From positions 1-14,115 of the forward strand of contig JALAGW010000019.1 of assembly GCA_022712235.1 (NCBI GenBank): DNA of 14,115 bases, written 5' to 3'. This document shows positions 1-8,584 of the stretch, piece by piece; the first letter of the stretch is position 1; each line of letters starts with the position of its first letter. The notes under the pieces were generated by a model. The model saw nothing but the letters and a program-made list of their open reading frames with translations, was not told the origin of the DNA and made no database searches. The stretch is from Brevundimonas sp. Lineage in GTDB: Bacteria; Pseudomonadota; Alphaproteobacteria; Caulobacterales; Caulobacteraceae. The position numbers and the translations under genes were made by a program.

Positions 1-42
1 GGGCGGGCGCGGGGCGCCGGCCCGGTTGTATCGAGCGCGCCC

Positions 43-1272
43 ATGACCATTCCGACAGATCTGACAGACGCCCAGCCGGCCCCCAACATGGCGACCTCGC
101 CGCGTTTTCTGATCGGGATCGTCGGCGCCGTGGCCTTCGCCCACCTCCTCAACGACCTGATTCAGGCGGTCCTGCCGGCCATCTATCCGATGCTGAAGAC
201 GAAGTTCGCCCTGAGCTTCACCCAGATCGGTCTTGTCGCCCTGGTCTATCAGTTCACGGCCTCCCTGCTTCAGCCCTGGATCGGTTTTTATACGGACAAG
301 CACCCCAAGCCCTATCTGCTGCCCTGCGGGATGTTCGTCACCCTGATCGGGATCGGCTTGCTGGCGACCGCCGGCAGCTTCGCCATGCTTCTCGTCGCCT
401 CGGCGGTGATCGGCGTGGGCTCCGCCGCCTTCCACCCGGACGCCTCGCGTGTGGCCCGTCTCGCCTCGGGCGGACGGTTCGGCACGGCCCAGTCGACCTT
501 CCAGGTCGGCGGCAACACCGGATCGGCCATCGGCCCTCTTGTGGCCTCGCTGATCATCCTGCCGCTGGGTCTCGCCGCCGTCGGCTGGCTGGCGGTCGCT
601 GCGGTGACGGCGATCTGGGTGCTCTTCGGCGTGACGCGTTGGCGGATCCGCAATCCTCACGCCATGGTGGCGGCAAGTGGGGCGAGCGAAGGCCCGCCGT
701 TGAGCCGGGGCAGGATCATGGGCGCCCTGGCGGTCATCGCCGTGCTGATGTTCGCCAAATTCATCTACATCGGCGCCTTCACCAGCTACTTCACCTTCTA
801 TCTCATCGAGCGCTTCGCCCTCTCGGTTGAGGATTCCCAGTTCCACCTGTTCGCCTTCCTGGCCGCGGTGGCGGCGGGAACCTTCGCGGGCGGTCCGATC
901 GGCGACCGGATCGGCCGCAAGGCCGTGATCTGGCTCTCCTTCCTCGGCGCCGCGCCCTTCGCCCTGCTGCTGCCCTACGTCGATCTCGGGTGGACGACCG
1001 TGTTTTCGATCGCCATCGGCTTCATCATGTCCTCCGCCTTCGCGGCCCTGGTCGTCTATGCGCAGGAGCTCGTTCCAGGCCGCGTCGGTCTGGTGTCGGG
1101 GCTGATGTTCGGTCTGATGTTCGGCATAGGCGGCATCGGCGCGGCAGGCCTCGGCCTGCTTGCGGACGTCCAGGGCATTATCTGGGTCTACAAGCTCTGC
1201 GCCGTACTGCCGCTTCTCGGTCTGATCACCGCCTTGCTTCCCGACATGAAGAAGCTGGCTGCGGGGGGCTAG
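43..1272 (+). CDS. fsr: Fsr-type MFS efflux transporter (fosmidomycin-resistance family)
   Basis: This is a 409-residue inner-membrane carrier of the Major Facilitator Superfamily, expected to export small molecules by proton antiport. Twelve hydrophobic segments are visible. The sequence follows E. coli Fsr (about 406 residues) closely by eye along its whole length: HLLNDLIQ at residues 34-41, the motif-A-like GFYTDKHPKP at 81-90, FHPDASRVAR after TM4, and the second motif A GGPIGDRIGRK at 283-293. The family is named for fosmidomycin resistance in E. coli; the natural substrate here cannot be read from sequence. The ATG at 43 gives the usual family length but has no clear Shine-Dalgarno sequence. 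An in-frame ATG at 88 (Met16) is possible and lies closer to TM1, but it has no better ribosome site. A hairpin follows directly after the stop, so the gene is probably transcribed separately from the next one. Confidence 0.9.
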   Translation: MTIPTDLTDAQPAPNMATSPRFLIGIVGAVAFAHLLNDLIQAVLPAIYPMLKTKFALSFTQIGLVALVYQFTASLLQPWIGFYTDKHPKPYLLPCGMFVTLIGIGLLATAGSFAMLLVASAVIGVGSAAFHPDASRVARLASGGRFGTAQSTFQVGGNTGSAIGPLVASLIILPLGLAAVGWLAVAAVTAIWVLFGVTRWRIRNPHAMVAASGASEGPPLSRGRIMGALAVIAVLMFAKFIYIGAFTSYFTFYLIERFALSVEDSQFHLFAFLAAVAAGTFAGGPIGDRIGRKAVIWLSFLGAAPFALLLPYVDLGWTTVFSIAIGFIMSSAFAALVVYAQELVPGRVGLVSGLMFGLMFGIGGIGAAGLGLLADVQGIIWVYKLCAVLPLLGLITALLPDMKKLAAGG

Positions 1273-1274
1273 GG

Positions 1275-1298
1275 GCGCCCGATCTGTCGGGTGCTATT
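1275..1298 (+). terminator. Hairpin terminator after the Fsr-type gene
   Basis: Two bases after the stop codon, GCGCCCGA (1275-1282) pairs with TCGGGTGC (1287-1294) across a TCTG loop. This is an 8-bp stem with one G-T pair. The following bases (TATTC) are only weakly T-rich, so this is a plausible but not strong intrinsic terminator. Its position directly behind the stop supports the call. Confidence 0.5.
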
Positions 1299-1371
1299 CA
1301 ACAGCGCCAGGTTCGATGGGGGCAGGATCAGGCTTTGGCCGTCCGAGGCGAAGCCGTGATGCCGGACGCTT

Positions 1372-1384
1372 CACAAGGCTTGTG
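1372..1384. promoter_or_regulatory. Palindrome upstream of the DHA2 exporter, possible operator
   Basis: CACAAG and CTTGTG form a perfect 6+6 inverted repeat around a single G, about 100 bases before the exporter start at 1485. Dyads of this kind are commonly bound by TetR- or MarR-type dimers that control exporters, but no such regulator gene is in the window. The rest of the 1299-1484 gap shows no convincing -35/-10 pair and no small gene. This is a low-confidence suggestion based on symmetry and position alone. Confidence 0.25.
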
Positions 1385-1484
1385 TCCTGCCTCTCAACGG
1401 ACCCGTCTTGCTGTAGGCCTCGCGATAAGCATTGATGCTGTCGGGGGACTTGGCCTAGCGTCAGGTTCCTAGCGGAGCGCTGTC

Positions 1485-2981
1485 ATGTCCATTCGCGGCC
1501 CTTGCGACGCCGGTCAGGTGCAGGGCGCGCTTGCGCCCGTCCAATCTCTCTCCGCCGCCCGCAAGCGTTGGATTTTGATCGCCACGGTCCTGGGGTCCAG
1601 CCTGACCTTCATCGACGGCTCAGCGCTGGGCGTGGCCCTGCCGGCCATCCAGCGCGATCTCGGCGCCGGTCCGGCCGCCGTCCAGTGGATATCCAACGCC
1701 TATCTGCTGACGCTCGGCGCTCTGGTGCTCATCGGCGGCGCGGCGGGCGACCGGTTCGGACGCCGCCGGGTCTTTCTGATCGGTGTGGGCATTTTCGCCC
1801 TGGCCTCTATCGTCTGCGGTTTGGCGCCGACGGTCGAGTTGCTGATTGGCGGCCGAGCCTTGCAGGGTATTGGGGCTGCGCTGCTGACGCCTGGAGCGCT
1901 GGCTCTCATCGGTTCGGCCTTTCCGCCGGAGGAACGCGGCAGGGCTTTCGGCGCCTGGGCGGGCGCCGGCGCCCTTTTCGGGATGATAGGGCCGCTGGTC
2001 GGCGGTTGGCTGTCAGACCATGCAGACTGGCGCTTTATCTTCTGGATCAATGTTCCGCTGGCGGCCCTGACGATCGCCGTCGCCCTGCGCGCCTTGCCCG
2101 AGAGCCGCGATAGCGACGCTCGCGGGCTCGACTGGCGCGGAGCCCTTCTGGCCATGACCGGCCTCGCCGCCCTGACGTGGGGTCTGACCGCTGCGCCGGA
2201 TCGGGGCTGGGACGATCGCGCCGTCATCATCGCATTGGTCTGCGGAGCCGGGGCCTTGGCCGGGTTCCTGGCGGCCGAGAGGCGCGCACGCCATCCCATG
2301 ATGCCGCTCGCCCTGTTCCGGTCGCCGGTCTTCAGCGGCATGAACCTGCTGACCCTGCTTCTCTATTTCGCGCTGGGCGGGGCGATGTTCTTCCTGCCCT
2401 TCGACCTGATCCGGGTCCAGGGCTTCAGCGCCACCATGGCGGGGGCGGCCATGTTGCCCTTTGCGATGATCATGGGGCTGTTCTCGGGACTGGCAGGCCG
2501 CTTCGCCGACCGGTTCGGGGCGCGGCTGTCACTGGCTATCGGGCCCGTCCTCGCCGGGATCGGTCTTTGCTTGATCGCCCTCCCTGGGCCAGGTGCAGGC
2601 TATGTTGATGGACCCCTAGCGGGAATGACCGTGCTGGCGATCGGCATGACCCTCGCGGTCGGGCCGCTGACGGCGGCGGTCATGGGGGCGGTCGATCCCT
2701 CGCGCGCCGGGGTGGCCTCCGGCGTGAACAACGCCGTGGCGCGCATAGCGGGCCTGCTGGCCGTCGCCTTGTTGGGCGCGCTCGTGTCAACGGTCTTCGT
2801 CGACCGCGTGGGCGTCCCCGACGCCCGGCTATTACTCGGCGAAGTGATGGCGGGGGGAGGGTCAAATCCGGGCGCGGTTGAAGCCTTTCACGCGTCCTTC
2901 CGCATCGTGATGTCGGCCTGCGCGGCCTGCGCCATGGCGGCAGGCGTTGTCGGAGGCCTGACCGGGCCGAGGCGGCGTTAG
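1485..2981 (+). CDS. DHA2-family (EmrB/QacA-type) MFS exporter
   Basis: This is a 498-residue inner-membrane drug:H+ antiporter of the 14-TM DHA2 group. Visible signatures are FIDGSALGVALPAI at 42-55 (motif D1), GDRFGRRR at 88-95 (motif A), GPLVGGWL at 169-176 (motif C, the antiporter motif), and DWRFIFWINVPLA at 181-193, a strong DHA2 hallmark. It has about 14 hydrophobic segments and the length usual for the family. GGAG at 1474-1477 sits 7 bases before the ATG and supports this start. The N-terminal cytoplasmic tail (about 28 residues) is a little long. It carries more A/T-ending codons (for example TTA and CTA leucines) than the kdp genes, consistent with weaker expression or a different origin. 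The substrate is unknown. There is no membrane-fusion partner (EmrA type) next to it, so it probably works alone in the inner membrane. Confidence 0.88.
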   Translation: MSIRGPCDAGQVQGALAPVQSLSAARKRWILIATVLGSSLTFIDGSALGVALPAIQRDLGAGPAAVQWISNAYLLTLGALVLIGGAAGDRFGRRRVFLIGVGIFALASIVCGLAPTVELLIGGRALQGIGAALLTPGALALIGSAFPPEERGRAFGAWAGAGALFGMIGPLVGGWLSDHADWRFIFWINVPLAALTIAVALRALPESRDSDARGLDWRGALLAMTGLAALTWGLTAAPDRGWDDRAVIIALVCGAGALAGFLAAERRARHPMMPLALFRSPVFSGMNLLTLLLYFALGGAMFFLPFDLIRVQGFSATMAGAAMLPFAMIMGLFSGLAGRFADRFGARLSLAIGPVLAGIGLCLIALPGPGAGYVDGPLAGMTVLAIGMTLAVGPLTAAVMGAVDPSRAGVASGVNNAVARIAGLLAVALLGALVSTVFVDRVGVPDARLLLGEVMAGGGSNPGAVEAFHASFRIVMSACAACAMAAGVVGGLTGPRRR

Positions 2982-3133
2982 TCGCGACGGGCCGTGTGGT
3001 CGAGGGCAGGGCTGACGAACCGGCAGACGAAGCGCGGAGCGGGGCGCCGTCGAGGCGGGGGCAGGCCTCGCGGAACCGGGGGGAGAAGACCCATGACCCG
3101 TTCCTAAGCGGGCGATAGGGTTTCTGGGGGCGG
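2982..3133. other. Non-coding gap between the DHA2 exporter and the kdp control region
   Basis: I see no gene here. Two modest hairpins are present. CGAGGC (3051-3056) pairs with GCCTCG (3065-3070) over an 8-base loop. CCCGTT (3097-3102) pairs with AGCGGG (3107-3112) over CCTA, with one G-T pair. Neither is followed by a T run. One or both may end exporter transcription before the kdp operon, but the evidence is weak. Confidence 0.3.
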
Positions 3134-3175
3134 GCATAAGGCGCGCCCAAGGTCGCCTTTATGCAGGCCTTATGC
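3134..3175 (+). promoter_or_regulatory. Predicted KdpE operator: TTTATG-N5-CTTATG direct repeat with an inverted third copy
   Basis: Seen: TTTATG (3158-3163) and CTTATG (3169-3174) form a direct repeat with starts 11 bp apart (6-bp half-sites, 5-bp spacer), within CCTTTATGC and CCTTATGC. A third copy, GCATAAGG (3134-3141), lies in the opposite orientation. Together with 3154-3164 it makes a near-perfect dyad: GCATAAGGCG against CGCCTTTATGC, with one bulged T. Known: KdpE of E. coli binds two direct half-sites, TTTATA and TTTACA, with the same 5-bp spacing, upstream of kdpF. Inferred: this is the KdpE binding element that switches on the operon starting at 3254, and the inverted copy may be an extra site. 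Alternatively the dyad could fold in RNA as a terminator for the upstream exporter, but no T run follows it. Confidence 0.55.
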
Positions 3176-3214
3176 TTGGACGTCCTTTCCGCATGGCCCG
3201 CTTAGGTCCTTAGG
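3176..3214 (+). promoter_or_regulatory. Candidate kdp promoter core
   Basis: TTGGAC (3176-3181) resembles a -35 box. Two copies of CTTAGG (3201-3206 and 3209-3214) could be -10-like, and GCTTAGGT (3200-3207) loosely resembles the Caulobacter housekeeping -10 element. The spacing of 19 bp is long, so the exact promoter is uncertain. The region lies just downstream of the KdpE-like repeats and 40-78 bases before the first operon gene, which is the expected place. Confidence 0.25.
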
Positions 3215-3241
3215 GCGTCTTCTCCGGCTCTCAGTCGAGCT

Positions 3242-3247
3242 GGAGGT
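3242..3247 (+). promoter_or_regulatory. Strong ribosome binding site for the 27-codon micro-ORF
   Basis: GGAGGT lies 6 bases before the ATG at 3254. This near-consensus Shine-Dalgarno sequence is the main evidence that the very short open reading frame behind it is translated. Confidence 0.6.
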
Positions 3248-3253
3248 GTCGGC

Positions 3254-3337
3254 ATGGCCGATGTGATTTTTCTGGCGATCGGCGGCGGGGCCTTTCTGAC
3301 CTTCGCCGCCCTCGCTGTTGCGTTGAAGAGGTTGTGA
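3254..3337 (+). CDS. 27-residue membrane micro-protein preceding kdpF (function unknown)
   Basis: This short reading frame starts with MADVIFLAIGGG and ends in ALKRL. It is almost entirely hydrophobic: one predicted membrane helix (about residues 4-23) with a basic Lys-Arg tail, suggesting an N-out/C-in insertion. A GGAGGT ribosome site 6 bases upstream supports translation. The stop is 2 bases before the kdpF start, so the two are probably translationally coupled. It resembles KdpF in size and topology but lacks the KdpF C-terminal PERF-like ending, so it is not simply a duplicated kdpF. It may be an additional small subunit or stabiliser of the KdpABC pump, or a leader peptide for kdpF; the sequence does not decide. 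I do not recognise a named family. Confidence 0.6.
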   Translation: MADVIFLAIGGGAFLTFAALAVALKRL

Positions 3338-3339
3338 CC

Positions 3340-3426
3340 ATGTGGCTGAACGTCCTTTGGGGCGCCGGCGCCCTGGTCATCGCCGGCTACATGGTCGCGG
3401 CCCTGCTGCGCCCCGAGCGGTTCTGA
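3340..3426 (+). CDS. kdpF: KdpF, small subunit of the K+-transporting ATPase
   Basis: This 28-residue single-helix membrane peptide matches the size (29 residues in E. coli) and position of KdpF, directly before kdpA. It ends in YMVAALLRPERF, a C-terminus typical of proteobacterial KdpF. KdpF is known to sit at the KdpA/KdpB interface and stabilise the complex rather than being catalytic. AAGAGG at 3326-3331, 8 bases upstream of the ATG, serves as ribosome site, and the start is 2 bases after the preceding micro-ORF's stop. Genes of this length are often missed by automatic gene finders. Confidence 0.85.
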   Translation: MWLNVLWGAGALVIAGYMVAALLRPERF

Positions 3427-3442
3427 GCGGAGCCGCCTCAAG

Positions 3443-5155
3443 ATGAATATTCAAGGATGGGCGGAAATCGCCCTGACCCTCGGTCTCGCCGTCATGCTCG
3501 GCTGGCCGATCGGGATCTATATGTCGCGCGTCTGGAACGGCGAGCGCACCTGGCTGGACCCGGTGCTGAAGCCGGTCGAGGGGCTGTTTTATCGCGCCGC
3601 CGGGGTCGACCCGAGCCGCAGTCAGGGCTGGTTGGGTTACGCTGGCGCCCTGTTGGCCTTCAACCTGGCGGGCTTCCTGCTGCTCTACGCCATGCTGCGT
3701 CTGCAGGGCGTGCTGCCGATGAATCCGCAGGGGTTCGACGGCGTCAGCCCTCACCTGGCCTTCAACACCGCCGTCAGCTTCGTCACCAACACCAACTGGC
3801 AGAGCTATGGCGGTGAAACCACCATGTCGACCTTCACCCAGATGGTCGGCCTGACGGTGCAGAACTTCGTCTCGGCGGCCACCGGCGCAACCATTGCGGC
3901 GGCGCTGGCGCGGGCCTTCGTCGCCAATCGCGGCGAGGGTGTCGGCAACTTCTGGGCCGACCTGACGCGGACCAGCCTTTATGTCCTGCTGCCCATCGCC
4001 TTCATCGTGGCGGTGGTTCTGGCCGGGCTGGGCGTGGTCCAGTCGCTGGCGGCCTCGGCCCAGGCGACGACGCTGGAGGGCGGCCAACAGACGATCAGCC
4101 TGTTCCCGACCGCCAGCCAGCTGGCCATCAAGCAGTTGGGCATCAACGGCGGCGGCGTGTTCAACGTCAACTCGGCCCACCCGCTGGAGAACCCCACGCC
4201 GCTGACCAATCTGATCACGGCGATCAGCATCAACGTTCTGGGCTGGGCGGCCTTCTTCGCCTTTGGCCGCAGCGTCCTGGCCAGGAAGGACGTGCGCGCC
4301 CTGGTGGCGGCGGCGGTCATCCTGTTGGGCGGCGCGGCGTCGGCCCTCTACGTCATCGAAAGCCAGCCGGCTCCGGCCGCTGTCGCCGCCAGCGTGGATA
4401 CGTCGGTCGGCAATATGGAGGGCAAGGAGGTCCGCTTCGGCGTGCCGTCTTCCGTCGCTTGGGCTGCCCAGACGACCGGCGCCTCCAACGGCTCGGTCAA
4501 CTCCATGCACGCCAGCTACATGCCGCCGGGCGGGGCTGTGACCATGTTCCTGATGCAACTGGGCGAGATTCTGCCCGGCGGGATCGGTTCGGGCGTCGCC
4601 GTCATGGTGCTGATGGCCATGCTGTCGGTCTTTGTCGCGGGCCTGATGGTCGGTCGGACGCCCGAGTATCTGGGCAAGAAGATCGAGGCGCGCGAGATCC
4701 AGTTCGCCATGCTGTCGGTCCTGGTGATCCCCCTGTCCGTCCTCGGCTTCTCGGCCATCGCGGCGGTGTTGCCCGAGGCTCTGGCCGGTTTGCTGAACAA
4801 GGGGCCGCACGGCCTGTCCGAGGTGCTCTACGCCTATACCTCGGCGACGGGGAACAACGGCTCGGCCTTCGCCGGTCTGACCGCTAACGCCCCCTGGTGG
4901 AACACCACCCTGGGTCTGGCCATGCTGCTGGGCCGGTTTGTGCCGGCCATTGCGGTTCTGGCCGTCGCCGGGGCTCTGGTCGCCAAGCCCAGGCTGGCGC
5001 CCTCGACCGGCACTCTGCCGACCCATGGCCCGCTGTTCATCGGCCTGCTGATCGGGGTGATCCTGATTCTCGGCGGCCTGCAGTTCTTCCCCGCCCTCTC
5101 GCTGGGTCCGATCGGGGAGCATTTCGACATGCTCCAGGTCGTGGCCCGGTTCTGA
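3443..5155 (+). CDS. kdpA: KdpA, potassium-binding and translocating subunit of the Kdp ATPase
   Basis: This 570-residue inner-membrane protein (557 in E. coli) is related to the SKT superfamily of K+ channels and carries four selectivity-filter loops. The filters are visible in order: TNTNWQ (115-120), GINGGG (233-238), TTGASNGSVN (344-353) and TSATGNNGSAF (466-476). NSAHPLENPTP (243-253), GEILPGGIGSG (374-384) and about ten hydrophobic helices also fit. KdpA binds external K+ with micromolar affinity and passes it to KdpB through an intramembrane tunnel. The second filter reads GINGGGVFN where I would expect GTNGGGFFN, and filter three has Asn where E. coli has Cys. The ATG at 3443 follows kdpF by 16 bases, with GGAG at 3429-3432. 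The 12-base gap to kdpB supports one operon. Confidence 0.97.
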   Translation: MNIQGWAEIALTLGLAVMLGWPIGIYMSRVWNGERTWLDPVLKPVEGLFYRAAGVDPSRSQGWLGYAGALLAFNLAGFLLLYAMLRLQGVLPMNPQGFDGVSPHLAFNTAVSFVTNTNWQSYGGETTMSTFTQMVGLTVQNFVSAATGATIAAALARAFVANRGEGVGNFWADLTRTSLYVLLPIAFIVAVVLAGLGVVQSLAASAQATTLEGGQQTISLFPTASQLAIKQLGINGGGVFNVNSAHPLENPTPLTNLITAISINVLGWAAFFAFGRSVLARKDVRALVAAAVILLGGAASALYVIESQPAPAAVAASVDTSVGNMEGKEVRFGVPSSVAWAAQTTGASNGSVNSMHASYMPPGGAVTMFLMQLGEILPGGIGSGVAVMVLMAMLSVFVAGLMVGRTPEYLGKKIEAREIQFAMLSVLVIPLSVLGFSAIAAVLPEALAGLLNKGPHGLSEVLYAYTSATGNNGSAFAGLTANAPWWNTTLGLAMLLGRFVPAIAVLAVAGALVAKPRLAPSTGTLPTHGPLFIGLLIGVILILGGLQFFPALSLGPIGEHFDMLQVVARF

Positions 5156-5167
5156 TCGGATAATCCC

Positions 5168-7234
<2,067 letters not shown>

Positions 7235-7250
7235 GGGGAAGGAAAGCATC

Positions 7251-7994
7251 ATGCGTAAACGCAACTCCACCAAGGTTTCCGGCGCCAACGACGCACTGTT
7301 CGGCGGCGCCTGCCTGGTCGCCATCATCGCCCTGGGCCTGTGCAGCAGCCCGGCCGAGGCTCAGGAAAAAGCCGGACCTGACGTCGCCTTCAACGCCGCC
7401 GCAGCCTCCGACTACGTCTTTCGAGGGGTCAGCCAGACCGAGAGCGATCCGGCGATTTCCGCCGGGGTCGATGTGACCCATGGCCTGTTCTACGCCGGGG
7501 CCTGGGCCGGGAACGTCTCCTTCGCCGGAGACGCCGACACCGACGCCGAGATCGACCTCTACGCCGGCGTCCGGCCCGAGTTCGGCGGCTTCAACTGGGA
7601 CTTCGGCGTGGTCAGCTACTTCTACGCCGGCCAGCCGGACGGCGCCGATTACGACTATGTCGAGCTGAAGGCCGCGACCTCGCGCGCGGTCGGTCCGGTC
7701 ACTCTCGGCGCGGCCATCTACTGGTCGCCCGACTTCTTTGGCGCGTCCGAGGACGAGGCGACCTACGCCGAGATCAACGGCGCGATCAGCCCGGCGGACA
7801 GGTGGACCATCTCGGCGGCGGTGGGGCGTCAGTGGGTCTCGTCCGACTTCGACTACGTCACCTGGAACCTGGGCGCGGCCTGGCAGATGACCGACAATCT
7901 GGCGCTGGACGTCCGCTATTTCGATACCGACGAACACGGCTTCGGCGCCGCCTATGACAGCCGCGCCGTGGCCAGCTTGAAGGCGACCTTCTGA
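7251..7994 (+). CDS. TorF/Gcw_chp-family putative outer-membrane porin inside the kdp operon
   Basis: This 247-residue secreted protein has a signal peptide: a basic n-region, a hydrophobic stretch at about residues 15-31, and cleavage at AEA/Q after residue 37. The rest alternates polar and aromatic/hydrophobic residues as in beta strands, with NAAAASDYVFRGVSQTESDP near the mature N-terminus (about residues 45-64). That is the signature of the TorF/Gcw_chp family (Pfam PF09694, TIGR02001). The final residue is Phe (LKATF), as the BAM machinery prefers. Family members are proposed beta-barrel porins with poorly known substrates. AAGGA at 7239-7243 lies 7 bases before the ATG. The stop overlaps the kdpC start by one base (TGATG), so it is embedded between kdpB and kdpC. 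Inference: it offers K+ an outer-membrane route, or is otherwise co-regulated with low potassium. Confidence 0.85.
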   Translation: MRKRNSTKVSGANDALFGGACLVAIIALGLCSSPAEAQEKAGPDVAFNAAAASDYVFRGVSQTESDPAISAGVDVTHGLFYAGAWAGNVSFAGDADTDAEIDLYAGVRPEFGGFNWDFGVVSYFYAGQPDGADYDYVELKAATSRAVGPVTLGAAIYWSPDFFGASEDEATYAEINGAISPADRWTISAAVGRQWVSSDFDYVTWNLGAAWQMTDNLALDVRYFDTDEHGFGAAYDSRAVASLKATF

Positions 7995-8584
7995 TGCTGA
8001 ACCACATCCGTCCGGCGGTCGTGATGATCGTCCTGTTCACCGGCGTTCTGGGCGTCGCCTATCCCCTGGCCGTGACCGGCGTGGCCCAGGCCGCTTTTCC
8101 AAGTCAGGCGAACGGCAGCCTGGTCCGCGACAAGGCGGGCCAGGTGGTGGGTTCGGCCCTGGTCGGCCAGTCCTTCGCCCAGCCCGGATACCTGCACCCG
8201 CGTCCTTCGGCGGCCGGTAAGGGTTATGACGCCGCCGCCTCGTCCGGCTCCAACCTCGGCCCGTTGAACCCCGATCTGATCGCGCGAGTGAAGACGGACG
8301 CCGACGCCTTGCGGGCCGAGACGGGGAAGGCGGTTATCCCCGCCGACGCCGTGACGACCTCGGCATCGGGCCTCGACCCGCATATCTCTCCGGCCTACGC
8401 TGAGTTGCAAATCGCCCGTATCGCCGAGGCGCGCGGGGTAGAGGAGGCGCAGGTGCGCGAGGTGATCCGTCGGCATGTCGAAGGTCGCACGTTCGGCGTG
8501 CTGGGTCAGCCGCGCGTCAATGTCCTGCTGACCAACCGGACGCTGGACGCCCGCCTCGGCCGCCCGGCGACGCAGGGCGGATGA
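7994..8584 (+). CDS. kdpC: KdpC, accessory subunit of the Kdp K+ ATPase
   Basis: This 196-residue protein (190 in E. coli) has one N-terminal membrane helix (about residues 8-32) and a soluble periplasm-facing domain. Family features seen are VGSALVGQSF and HPRPSAAGKGYDAAASSGSNLGP near residues 50-95 (only parts quoted elsewhere), SGLDPHISPAYAELQ, and a C-terminal segment GRTFGVLGQPRVNVLLTN. KdpC is required for complex assembly and is thought to raise K+ and nucleotide affinity. Its start overlaps the porin stop by one base, and its stop overlaps the kdpD start by four (ATGA at 8581-8584). This gives strong translational coupling across the regulator and pump genes. No independent Shine-Dalgarno sequence is needed or evident. 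Confidence 0.96.
   Translation: MLNHIRPAVVMIVLFTGVLGVAYPLAVTGVAQAAFPSQANGSLVRDKAGQVVGSALVGQSFAQPGYLHPRPSAAGKGYDAAASSGSNLGPLNPDLIARVKTDADALRAETGKAVIPADAVTTSASGLDPHISPAYAELQIARIAEARGVEEAQVREVIRRHVEGRTFGVLGQPRVNVLLTNRTLDARLGRPATQGG

Noticed and set aside
1..42. Possible gene end or promoter before the Fsr-type gene
   Set aside because: Only 42 GC-rich bases are available, with no ribosome site, promoter box or recognisable coding tail.
1336..1368. CGTCCG/CGGACG inverted repeat in the gap before the DHA2 exporter
   Set aside because: Only 6 bp of pairing with a 17-base loop in a GC-rich background, easily expected by chance.
990..1472. Plus-strand open frame spanning the end of the Fsr-type gene and the following gap
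   Set aside because: Most of it is the Fsr-type coding sequence read in another frame. The part in the gap has no homology, and the frame runs through a hairpin terminator.
3176..3253. A riboswitch (for example a c-di-AMP type) in the kdp leader
   Set aside because: The leader is too short, and I see no conserved riboswitch core or expression-platform hairpin; control by KdpE is sufficient.
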